64,000 nucleotides of DNA. It comes from Parahaliea maris (GTDB taxonomy: Bacteria; Pseudomonadota; Gammaproteobacteria; Pseudomonadales; Halieaceae). Every line of letters starts with the position of its first letter. Positions within the stretch are counted from its first letter, which is position 1. Position numbers and translations under genes: made by a program. The DNA is taken from assembly GCF_008064665.1 (NCBI RefSeq), contig NZ_VRZA01000001.1, positions 372,001 through 436,000 on the forward strand, in the 5' to 3' direction. This document shows positions 46,703 through 54,467 of the stretch, piece by piece. The notes beneath the pieces were generated by a model that saw nothing but the letters and a program-made list of their open reading frames with translations, made no database searches and was not told the origin of the DNA.

Positions 46703-46815
46703 GCCCAGATCGCGCCCGACCTACGGAGCTCACATCCAGAATAGCGGCCTCGAAATGACGACTAAATTGAGTTTACCCATCAGAACCGCAGGCAAAGCGA
46801 CTTGATCAAATCAGG

Positions 46816-47538
46816 TCAGACAAAACGTCCTGTAAGTAACTCCCCAAACACGTACTCACTCATCGGAATCACATCCATCCGGTCGAAGTCGATAAACCGG
46901 GCACAGCTATCCATCATCGCCTGCACCCGCGCCTGCAACTGGGCGTCGTCTGCGGCATCGTAAAACGCATGATCAGAGGTCATGGCCTCCAGCGGGAAAT
47001 TCTCCTCGATCATCGCATCCGGCAGGCGCTCACCCTCAGTGAACCTCCTCACCACCACATTCTGCCGATAGGCAAACGTTGATTGAGTCTGGATGGCCAC
47101 CGCCGTATGGCTGCCCTGCCAGATCTCCAGCCATTCCTGTCGGCTGAGCCGGGGCGGGGTTTCCAGAAACACCACCTGGCACCAGCCCGGCAGGCGGCCG
47201 TTCGCGTCCGGTGCCTGGTCCCGGTTTACGATAGGTTCCGCCTCCGTCACCAGCAGGCAGTCGAAGCGTTCCACCGCCGCGGCAATGGCCGATTCCTGTT
47301 CGCTCCGCGCCCCGGCGTTGTCCAGCCACAGTGAGAGCACCGCATCCGGCGCCGGCGGCAAGCGAGCGATGCGCTTGCCGCTGGCGGGGGCGACCCGGCT
47401 GTCGGCGACCGTCAGGCGCACGGCGCGCGTGCCGTCCGAGGCCAGCAAGGCGGGAACAGTCTCGCCCAGCAGGCGTTCGCGCAGGGCATCACCGTCGCCG
47501 CCCTCGACATTCCACAGCGGATAAACCAGCTTTTCCAT
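46816..47538 (-). CDS. EthD/dimeric alpha-beta-barrel domain protein
   Basis: The 240-aa protein has two ferredoxin-like halves. The C-terminal part, with SRQEWLEIWQGSHTAVAI and FTEGERLPDAMIEENF, resembles the EthD domain, which is common in ring-cleavage and ether-degradation gene clusters. Catalytic function is unknown. It is in tandem with an SDR gene, 19 bases after that gene's stop, and marks the start of the probable catabolic cluster. Confidence 0.75.
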   Translation of the reverse strand: MEKLVYPLWNVEGGDGDALRERLLGETVPALLASDGTRAVRLTVADSRVAPASGKRIARLPPAPDAVLSLWLDNAGARSEQESAIAAAVERFDCLLVTEAEPIVNRDQAPDANGRLPGWCQVVFLETPPRLSRQEWLEIWQGSHTAVAIQTQSTFAYRQNVVVRRFTEGERLPDAMIEENFPLEAMTSDHAFYDAADDAQLQARVQAMMDSCARFIDFDRMDVIPMSEYVFGELLTGRFV

Positions 47539-47557
47539 GAATAGCCCTCCCCGGACC

Positions 47558-48328
47558 TTACACGCCGACCGGAGGCGTAATCGTCGCCGCGTTGTCGATC
47601 AGCATCTCGGCGCCGTTCACGAATCGCGACTCGTCGGAAGCCAGGTAGAGCACCAGGTTGGCAATGTCCTCCGGCTCGCACATGGCCCCGGCGCTGTCGA
47701 GGGCCTCGATCTCCTCCCGGGTGGCGCTGTCCTGCCCGGTAGCGACTTTCACTACCATGGGCGTACGCACCCCGTCCGGGTGGATCGAGTTGCAGCGAAT
47801 ACCGTTACCCTGCTGTTTGCAGAACATGGCCACGCTCTTGGTGAGCGAGCGCACCGCGCCCTTGCTGGCGCAGTAGGCCGCCACGAAAGACATCCCCTGC
47901 ATCGCCGCCACCGAAGACATGTTGACGATAGATCCGCCCCCGCCCTGTGCCATGGCGGGAATGGCGTGCTTGCAGCCGAGAAACACCCCGTCGGCGTTCA
48001 CCGCCATGAGTTTATGCCAGGCTTCCAGGCTGGTATCCACCACGGTGCCGAGGCTCATCAGGCCGGCGTTGTTGACCAGTACATCGAGGCGCCCGAACTC
48101 GGCGAGAGTTTGCGCAATGACCTGTTCCCAGTTCGCTTCATCAGTCACATCGAGCCGCATAAAGCGGGCCCGCTCACCGATAGCTTCTACCGCCGCCAGG
48201 CCGTCCTGTTCATTGAGGTCAGCCAGGACCACGGTGGCCCCTTCCCGCGCCAGCAATTCGGCGTCCGCCCGCCCCATGCCGCTGGCGGCCCCCGTAATAA
48301 TGGCAACTTTGCCCGCTACTCGTCCCAT
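47558..48328 (-). CDS. Short-chain dehydrogenase/reductase
   Basis: This 256-aa classical SDR has GAASGMGRA for NAD(P) binding, NNAG, a catalytic serine in MSSVAAM and the YCASK Tyr-Lys pair. It oxidises or reduces a hydroxyl/keto group, probably on a lipid or steroid-like substrate given the neighbours. Acidic residues after beta-2 (LADLNEQD) suggest NAD(H) over NADP(H). It is divergent from the HtrA gene. Confidence 0.85.
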   Translation of the reverse strand: MGRVAGKVAIITGAASGMGRADAELLAREGATVVLADLNEQDGLAAVEAIGERARFMRLDVTDEANWEQVIAQTLAEFGRLDVLVNNAGLMSLGTVVDTSLEAWHKLMAVNADGVFLGCKHAIPAMAQGGGGSIVNMSSVAAMQGMSFVAAYCASKGAVRSLTKSVAMFCKQQGNGIRCNSIHPDGVRTPMVVKVATGQDSATREEIEALDSAGAMCEPEDIANLVLYLASDESRFVNGAEMLIDNAATITPPVGV

Positions 48329-48424
48329 AACATTGAATCCTTGTGTTAACAGGCCCGGAGTTAAGCAAATGCCCTTTTCCGGCTCAATGCCGAGGCGGGC
48401 AAACCGGGAGCGTGGCTGCTCTGT

Positions 48425-48453
48425 TGAACCGCAGGCCGTATCGCGCTGTCTGA
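48425..48453 (+). promoter_or_regulatory. Sigma-E/AlgU-like promoter of the HtrA gene
   Basis: TGAACCG (48425-48431) followed after 17 bases by TCTGA (48449-48453) resembles the envelope-stress consensus GAACTT-N16/17-TCTGA. The predicted start site is about 30 bases before the HtrA ATG. HtrA-family genes are classic members of this regulon. Confidence 0.5.
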
Positions 48454-48491
48454 ATTGACGTTGTATGCTCGCCCGACTGCAAGGAGTCCCG

Positions 48492-49589
48492 ATGTCGATG
48501 AAAGCGTTTGCCCCCCTGTCCGGAACAACCGGCCGCAGCCTGTTTGGCCTGCTGGTCGCCTGCCTGCTGGCGGCGACCGGTACTGCCCTGGCCCAGGCCG
48601 CGCCCGATTACCTCAGCTTCGCTACCGAAGACGAGGCCAACAGCACGGAAATTTACTCAAAGGCCAGCCCGGCGGTGGTCAACGTGACCAACAAGGCCCT
48701 GCGAAGGGACTTCTTCTCGCTGGATGTCCACGAAATTCCACGGGGTTCCGGCACGGGTTTTGTCTGGGATGACAACGGCCTCATCGTCACCAATTTCCAC
48801 GTCATTGCCGGAGCACACCGGCTGACAGTAACCCTGCAGGACCAGAGTGAGCACGACGCAGAGGTGGTGGGAATCGCCCCGGAAAAGGACCTCGCGGTGC
48901 TGCGCATCGAAGAGCCACCAGAAGACCTGGTTTCCCTGCCCCTGGGCGACTCCTCAGAACTGAGTGTGGGCCGCAAAGTACTGGCCATCGGCAATCCCTT
49001 TGGCCTGGATACCACCCTGACGACCGGCGTGGTCAGCGCACTGGGACGGGAAATCAAGGCCCCCAGTAATCGCACCATCCGCGGAGTCATCCAGACCGAT
49101 GCCGCCATCAACCCCGGCAACTCTGGCGGCCCCCTGCTCAACTCGATGGGGCAACTGGTCGGGGTGAATACGGCCATTTACAGCCCGAGCGGTGCCAGCG
49201 CGGGAATCGGCTTTGCCATTCCCGTGAATACCGTACGCGAGGTGGTTCCGCAGCTGATCGCCTACGGTCGCATCCAGCGCCCGACCATGGGGCTGGAACT
49301 CGCCAGCGATCGCTGGGTCCGGCGCTATCGCATGGACGGCTTGCCGGTGGTGAGGGTCTACCCCGGCATGCCGGCGGCGGAAGCGGGCCTGCGGGGCGCT
49401 TATCGCAACAGCCGCGGCGAAATCGCCCTGGGTGACGTCATCGTCGGCATCGACGGACGGGAGGTCGACAGCAACGATGACTTCCTCAGCGTGTTGGAAC
49501 AGCACCGCCCTGGCGACAGCCTGGAAGTGGAAGTGCGCAACGGTGACAGTACCCGCACCGTCGAGGTTGTACTGACGGCCTCGGAGTAA
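48492..49589 (+). CDS. HtrA/DegP-family periplasmic serine protease
   Basis: This 365-aa S1C protease has a signal peptide (residues 1-36, ending ALAQ). The catalytic triad lies in NFHVIAGAH, EKDLAVLRI and NPGNSGGPLL. One C-terminal PDZ domain follows, with GLELASDRWVRRYRM and VRVYPGMPAAEAGL. One PDZ is fewer than DegP and the same as DegS. A cleavable signal peptide, not an anchor, points to a soluble periplasmic enzyme. The ATG at 48492 has AAGGAG upstream. Flanked by SDR genes. Confidence 0.9.
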   Translation: MSMKAFAPLSGTTGRSLFGLLVACLLAATGTALAQAAPDYLSFATEDEANSTEIYSKASPAVVNVTNKALRRDFFSLDVHEIPRGSGTGFVWDDNGLIVTNFHVIAGAHRLTVTLQDQSEHDAEVVGIAPEKDLAVLRIEEPPEDLVSLPLGDSSELSVGRKVLAIGNPFGLDTTLTTGVVSALGREIKAPSNRTIRGVIQTDAAINPGNSGGPLLNSMGQLVGVNTAIYSPSGASAGIGFAIPVNTVREVVPQLIAYGRIQRPTMGLELASDRWVRRYRMDGLPVVRVYPGMPAAEAGLRGAYRNSRGEIALGDVIVGIDGREVDSNDDFLSVLEQHRPGDSLEVEVRNGDSTRTVEVVLTASE

Positions 49590-49619
49590 GCGACCCCGGG
49601 CAGACGGCCTGAGGTTGGC

Positions 49620-50369
49620 TCAGGCCAGGGTGCCGCCGTCTACCCTGACATCTTCACCCGTCATGTGTATGGCATCCTCAGACGCCAGCATGGCGATCAC
49701 CCCGCTGATGGCCTCCGGCCCCTTCGCCCCGCTCAGGGACACGATGCGCGGCATCAGCTCGAAATCCATGGTAGGCGGCCACTCGATATCGTTCGTCATA
49801 CCGGAATTGATATCTCCGGGACAGACGCAATTGGCACGCACGCCCTGCTTGGCGAAATCGATGGCGATACTGCGGGTCATGGCCAGCACCGCCCCCTTGC
49901 TCGCGGAGTAGGCCGCGCCGCAGGGCAACCCCGCGAGGGCTGCAGTGGAAGCCGCATTGACGATACTGCCCCCGGTTTCGATAAGGTGGGGCAAGGCCTC
50001 GCGACAGAACAGCATGGCGCCCGTCAGGTTCACATCCAGCACCTTCTGCCATTTATCGAGCTCGATCTCGCGGGTATCGTCGAAGCGCAGAATACCGGCC
50101 ATGTTGACCAGCGCGTACAGGCTGCCGTAATGCGCCACACAGGCGCTGACACAGTCTTTCACTTGCTGTTCGTCACTGACATCGCAACTGTGGCCGGTAG
50201 CTTCTCCCCCGGCTTCGCGAATCATTGCCACCGTTGTCTCCAGGCCAGCCTGGTCGAGGTCGACACAGAACACGTGGCCGCCCTCCGCGGCAATGCGCAG
50301 GGCACTGCCCTGGCCAATGCCACTGCCCGCTCCGGTCACCAGTACCACCTTATTATCAAATCGTTGCAT
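49620..50369 (-). CDS. Short-chain dehydrogenase/reductase
   Basis: This 249-aa SDR has GAGSGIGQG, DVSDEQQ, NMAG, a serine in NAASTAA and YSASK. It belongs to the FabG-like/steroid-dehydrogenase type. It is divergent from the acyl-CoA dehydrogenase pair and convergent with HtrA. Substrate is not known; context suggests a lipid or cyclic ketone intermediate. Confidence 0.85.
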   Translation of the reverse strand: MQRFDNKVVLVTGAGSGIGQGSALRIAAEGGHVFCVDLDQAGLETTVAMIREAGGEATGHSCDVSDEQQVKDCVSACVAHYGSLYALVNMAGILRFDDTREIELDKWQKVLDVNLTGAMLFCREALPHLIETGGSIVNAASTAALAGLPCGAAYSASKGAVLAMTRSIAIDFAKQGVRANCVCPGDINSGMTNDIEWPPTMDFELMPRIVSLSGAKGPEAISGVIAMLASEDAIHMTGEDVRVDGGTLA

Positions 50370-50568
50370 CCACTACACTCCGCTGAATTTCTATCGGACC
50401 CAGCATGCCCCCGGCTCCAGGCCCGGTCAACGCGGTGCGGTTCGCGGCAGTGTACCGACCGTCACAGATTCGGCCCGAAAGCCCGGGGGTGCTATTTTGT
50501 CAGCACGGGTGACTGCTATGGTCATTGCCTGCCAAGGGGCAGCCGTTAAGCTGGCCCATTCAAATTTT

Positions 50569-50587
50569 GCAACGTATGCAACGTTGC
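50569..50587. promoter_or_regulatory. Palindromic operator-like site before the acyl-CoA dehydrogenase operon
   Basis: GCAACGT-ATGCA-ACGTTGC has two 7-base arms around a 5-base spacer, 25 bases before the first acyl-CoA dehydrogenase start. This is the size of a TetR-type repressor site. No regulator gene is adjacent. Confidence 0.4.
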
Positions 50588-50612
50588 CCACAGCGCAGGA
50601 GACAGTATCAAG

Positions 50613-51800
50613 GTGGAGCAACTGGAAACCTTCCGCACCGAAGTGCGGCAATGGCTGCAGGATAATTGCCCCGAGAGCCAGCGCAGCCCGGCGCTGCCGG
50701 AAGAGCAGTACTGGGGCGGACGCAGCGGCAGCTTTGCCGGCGAAGACGCCCGACTCTGGTTTGAGCGCATGCATGCGCGCGGCTGGACCGCGCCGGAGTG
50801 GCCCGAGGCCTACGGTGGCGGCGGCCTGAATCCGCAGCAGGCCAGGGTGCTCAAGGAGGAGATGAAGCGCATCAACGCGCGCACGCCGCTGTACAGCCTC
50901 GGCATATGGATGCTGGGCCCGGCGCTGCTGGAATATGGCAACGAGGAACAGAAGCTTCGCCACCTGAAGGCGATAACCGGTGGCGAAATCCGCTGGTGCC
51001 AGGGGTATTCCGAACCCGGGTCAGGCTCCGACCTGGCGAGCCTGCAGACACGTGCGGAGGACATGGGCGACCACTACCTGGTCAATGGCAGCAAAATCTG
51101 GACAACCAACGCCGACAAGTCCGACTGGATTTTCTGCCTCGTGCGCACCGACCCGGGCGCCAAGAAACAGGAAGGTATCAGTTTCCTCCTGATCGACATG
51201 GCGACAGAAGGTGTCAGTGTCACTCCCATCGAACTGATCAGTGGCGAATCCGAGTTCTGCCAGACCTTTTTCGACAACGTCAGGGTCCCCAAGGAAAACC
51301 TGGTGGGTGAACTCAACAAAGGCTGGTCCATCGCCAAGGCCCTGCTGGTTCACGAGCGCAAGCTGATGTCGGAGATGGGCAGCGAGTCGCCGCGACTGCA
51401 GGTACCCCCGACGGCCGCGGCGCGCGACTACCTCGACTTCGTCGACGGCAAAATTGCCGATGCGCAACTGCGCTCCGACCTGGTGGACTACGAAATGCAG
51501 ATGCAGGCCATCGGCCTGACCCACTTCCGCTGCTTCGAGGAAAAGGCCGCCGGCGTGCAGAGCGCCGCTCCGCTGGTGATGAAATACGCGGGCACCGAGG
51601 CCGAGAAGATCAAGAGCGAACTGCTGCTGGCCATCATGGGCACCCGAGGGCTCGGCTGGGAGGGCGAGAGCTTCAGCGCCGCGGAACTGGATACCCTGCG
51701 CCTCTGGGCCATGTCCAAGGCGATGACTATCGCCGGGGGCACTTCCGAGGTACAGCTCAACGTCATCGCAAAAAATGTATTACAACTGCCCCAGGGCTGA
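50613..51800 (+). CDS. Acyl-CoA dehydrogenase (first of a pair)
   Basis: This 395-aa flavoprotein has the FAD-binding and substrate motifs SEPGSGSDLASL and LVNGSKIWTTNADKSDWI. The conserved C-terminal GGTSEVQ block follows. It introduces a double bond in an acyl-CoA thioester. The usual C-terminal catalytic glutamate (EGTxxIQ type) is not visible; the position reads AGGTSEVQ. It starts at GTG 50613 with an AGGAG upstream. A second acyl-CoA dehydrogenase follows by 33 bp. Confidence 0.9.
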   Translation: MEQLETFRTEVRQWLQDNCPESQRSPALPEEQYWGGRSGSFAGEDARLWFERMHARGWTAPEWPEAYGGGGLNPQQARVLKEEMKRINARTPLYSLGIWMLGPALLEYGNEEQKLRHLKAITGGEIRWCQGYSEPGSGSDLASLQTRAEDMGDHYLVNGSKIWTTNADKSDWIFCLVRTDPGAKKQEGISFLLIDMATEGVSVTPIELISGESEFCQTFFDNVRVPKENLVGELNKGWSIAKALLVHERKLMSEMGSESPRLQVPPTAAARDYLDFVDGKIADAQLRSDLVDYEMQMQAIGLTHFRCFEEKAAGVQSAAPLVMKYAGTEAEKIKSELLLAIMGTRGLGWEGESFSAAELDTLRLWAMSKAMTIAGGTSEVQLNVIAKNVLQLPQG

Positions 51801-51833
51801 GCACACAGCACCGGGGTTCGTCAGGGAAAGAAC

Positions 51834-52973
51834 ATGGCATTGGTATTGAACGAAGAGCAGCGCCTGCTGCAGGACACCGCGCGGGAATTCTTACAGCAGC
51901 GCGCACCGGTGGAGGCGCTGCGCAAGCTGCGCGACAGTCGCGACGCGACCGGTTACGACCCGTCCCTGTGGCGGGAGATGTGCGAACTGGGCTGGGCCAG
52001 TATTATCCTGCCGGAAGCCTACGGCGGCCTGGAGTTCGGCTTTGCCGGTCTCGGCCTGGTGGTCGAGGAAAGCGGCCGCACCCTGAGCGCCTCACCGCTG
52101 TTTGCCACCGGAGTACTCGGGGCGTCCGCCATCCTGCTGGCGGGCAACGAGACACAGAAAGAAACCCTGCTGCCACAGCTCGCGGTGGGTGAACTCACCC
52201 TGGCCCTCGCCCTTGAAGAGCACCATCACCACCGCCCGACCCACGTCGAGACCCGGTTGGCGGCAGAAGCTGACGGCTATACCCTCAACGGGGAAAAGTG
52301 TTTTGTGCTCGATGGTCACAGCGCAGACCAGTTACTGGTGGTCGCCCGCAGCAGCGGGGAGCCCGACAGCAGCAATGGCCTTACCCTGGTCCTGGTACCG
52401 CGCGACTCTGCCGGCGTGCGTTGTACCCGCACGGTGATGGCCGATAGCCGCAATGCCGCCAACCTGCAGTTCGACCAGGTCCGGGTGCCGGCAGAAGCGG
52501 TACTCGGCCGTGTCGGTGAAGCGGGGCCCCTGCTGGAGCAGGTCCTCGACCGTGGCCGTATCGCGATGGCGGCGGAAATGCTCGGTCTTGCGAAGGAGAG
52601 CTTTGCACGCACTGTCGCCTACCTGAAAGAGCGAGAGCAATTCGGTGCATTGATCGGCACTTTCCAGGCCCTGCAGCACCGCGCTGCGCAGATTCAGGTC
52701 GAACTGGAGCTGTGCCAGTCCGTGGTGCTCCAGGCCCTGTCCACGGTGGACGAGCAACCGCAGCAGCTACCTCTCATGGCCAGTCTCGCCAAGGCAAAGC
52801 TGAACGAACTGGCCAAGCGGGTGACCAATGAGGCCGTCCAGATGCACGGTGGCATCGGCGTTACCGACGAGCTGGAAATTGGTTTTTTCCTCAAACGCGC
52901 CCGGGTGGCCATGCAGATTCTGGGAGATACCGGCTACCACAAGGACCGCTACGCCCGCCTGTGTGGTTACTGA
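51834..52973 (+). CDS. Acyl-CoA dehydrogenase (second of a pair)
   Basis: The 379-aa protein is a divergent acyl-CoA dehydrogenase: the N-terminal helix bundle (LVLNEEQRLLQDTAREFL), LPEAYGGLEFG, YTLNGEKCFVLDGHSADQL, and a C-terminal HGGIGVTDELEIG. Neighbouring unequal acyl-CoA dehydrogenase genes form alpha2beta2 enzymes in steroid side-chain degradation (FadE/ChsE type). Pairing here is inferred. The ending differs from the first gene and lacks an EGT-type glutamate. Confidence 0.88.
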   Translation: MALVLNEEQRLLQDTAREFLQQRAPVEALRKLRDSRDATGYDPSLWREMCELGWASIILPEAYGGLEFGFAGLGLVVEESGRTLSASPLFATGVLGASAILLAGNETQKETLLPQLAVGELTLALALEEHHHHRPTHVETRLAAEADGYTLNGEKCFVLDGHSADQLLVVARSSGEPDSSNGLTLVLVPRDSAGVRCTRTVMADSRNAANLQFDQVRVPAEAVLGRVGEAGPLLEQVLDRGRIAMAAEMLGLAKESFARTVAYLKEREQFGALIGTFQALQHRAAQIQVELELCQSVVLQALSTVDEQPQQLPLMASLAKAKLNELAKRVTNEAVQMHGGIGVTDELEIGFFLKRARVAMQILGDTGYHKDRYARLCGY

Positions 52974-53023
52974 GACAAGCGCAACCCAATACCAACCCAT
53001 AGCAACGATAAAAGGAATGAAGC

Positions 53024-53383
53024 ATGGAGACCGCCGCTAAACTCGCCGCTGTAGATCGCTACATCGAGGCGTTTGCCAACGCAGACCTCAATATTATTCG
53101 CGCGCTCTTCGCCGAAGACGCCTCGGTGGAAGATCCGGTAGGCACCGACGCCCACATTGGTATGGAGGCCATCTGCGCCTTTTACGAGGGCGCCATGGGC
53201 GCCGGCGCCAAGCTGGCCCTGACCGGCACACCGCGCTGTGCGGGTAATGCGGTGGCCTTCCCCTTCAAGGTGATGATCCCGGGCATGGAGATGGATGTGA
53301 TCGACGTATTCGAGTTCAATGACGCCGGCAAGGTCACCAGCATGCGCGCCTACTGGGGGCCGGAGAACTCGCGCCAGGCCTGA
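53024..53383 (+). CDS. SnoaL/ketosteroid-isomerase-like protein
   Basis: This 119-aa NTF2-fold protein has an AVDRYIEAFANADL helix, a short loop with DASVEDPVGT and a final VFEFNDAGKVTSMRAYWG. This is the pattern of SnoaL-like steroid delta-isomerase homologues. It lies 50 bp after the acyl-CoA dehydrogenase pair, so a shared catabolic pathway is likely. Enzyme activity is not certain. Confidence 0.82.
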   Translation: METAAKLAAVDRYIEAFANADLNIIRALFAEDASVEDPVGTDAHIGMEAICAFYEGAMGAGAKLALTGTPRCAGNAVAFPFKVMIPGMEMDVIDVFEFNDAGKVTSMRAYWGPENSRQA

Positions 53384-53411
53384 GCGTCGCCCAGCGGCAG
53401 GAGCAAGGCGC

Positions 53412-54467
53412 CTACTCCGGCGCCACCACCCACTCCCCGGGCTCCAGTCCGGAGAGAATCTCCACCCGGCCATCGTCGAGGGTGCTGCCTACACGCACGA
53501 AGCGTCGCTGTGCCCCACCGGGCCCGGCTACAAGTACCACCGACAACTGGCCGACCTGCGCCACCCAGTCCCGGGGCAACAGTACTTTGTTCTCGCTCCC
53601 CGCCGGTATCAGCACCCGGGCGTACATTCCAGGCAGCAGCTTGTTGTCGTAGGGCAGGTGCAATTTCACCAGGAAGGTACGGGACCCGGTCTGGGCGGCC
53701 GGGACGATTTCCTCGATGGTCGCTTCGACCTGGCTGTCCAACGCCGGCAACTCGACGGCGAGCTGCTGCCCGGGCTGCAGAGCCAGTGCCAGTTGCTCTC
53801 GCACCGCCGCTTCCACCCGCAGGGACAGTGGGTTGTACAGGGACAACAATTTCTGCCCGGGCGTTGCGGTATCACCGGGCTCGGCGAAACGATCCACAAT
53901 GCGCCCGTCGATGGGCGAGCGAATTTCGGCGTAGGCCAGCGCCGCACTCGCCTCCCGCTCGCCCTGCCGGGCGCTTTGCAACTCAGCCTGCAATGCATCC
54001 CGGCTGGCCTGGGCAGCGTCAAGGTCGGCCACCGCCAGCAGGCCCTTTGCCTGCAACTCCAGCGCCCGTGACAAGCTTCGCTCCGCCTCGCGCAAACGAG
54101 CGGCCACCGCGTCGCTACGCTGGGATGCCTGTTTCACCCGGGCCGCCAGGTCTTCCTGCTCCAGTTCCACCAGCAGGTCTCCACGTTGTACCGAGTCTCC
54201 GGCCCGGACGTGAACCCGCTCGATCCGCGCCAGGGTTCGCGAGGAGATAATCGTGGCCTGCTTCGCTTCCACCGAGCCCGACACGGGCTCCTGCAGTACC
54301 ACGGCTTCAGCCACCACCTCCCGGCTGTTTTCCAGCGACACCACACCGGCCTCCTCCAGACCGGGAGGCAATCGCTGGTCGAACAGGCCGGCCATCCAGG
54401 CCACCAGCAGCATTAATACCGCAAGCGCCGCAACGACCGACAACCAGGCTCGTTTGTTCTGCATCAC
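53412..54467 (-). CDS. RND efflux periplasmic adaptor (membrane fusion protein)
   Basis: This 351-aa HlyD/AcrA-type adaptor has an N-terminal membrane anchor (about residues 7-28). A lipoyl-like half-motif VHVRAGDSVQRGDLLVELEQEDL, a coiled-coil hairpin (about 105-165) and a beta-barrel with VKLHLPYDNKLLPGMYARV follow. It links the inner-membrane RND pump to an outer-membrane channel; no TolC-type gene is adjacent. The ATG at 54467 overlaps the RND stop by four bases. Confidence 0.92.
   Translation of the reverse strand: MMQNKRAWLSVVAALAVLMLLVAWMAGLFDQRLPPGLEEAGVVSLENSREVVAEAVVLQEPVSGSVEAKQATIISSRTLARIERVHVRAGDSVQRGDLLVELEQEDLAARVKQASQRSDAVAARLREAERSLSRALELQAKGLLAVADLDAAQASRDALQAELQSARQGEREASAALAYAEIRSPIDGRIVDRFAEPGDTATPGQKLLSLYNPLSLRVEAAVREQLALALQPGQQLAVELPALDSQVEATIEEIVPAAQTGSRTFLVKLHLPYDNKLLPGMYARVLIPAGSENKVLLPRDWVAQVGQLSVVLVAGPGGAQRRFVRVGSTLDDGRVEILSGLEPGEWVVAPE

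Larger units (their letters stand above)
46328..46815. other. 488-bp gene-free region holding two inverted-repeat elements
   Basis: No supported gene was found. Small open frames here exist only because the palindromes are GC-rich. The region carries repeat copies B (46431-46520) and C (46613-46702), in opposite orientation. It lies between htpX and the EthD-type gene, both of which end into it (convergent). Confidence 0.7.

Noticed and set aside
46587-46805. 72-aa plus-strand open frame in the 488-bp gap
   Set aside because: It lies over repeat copy C and has no recognisable feature.
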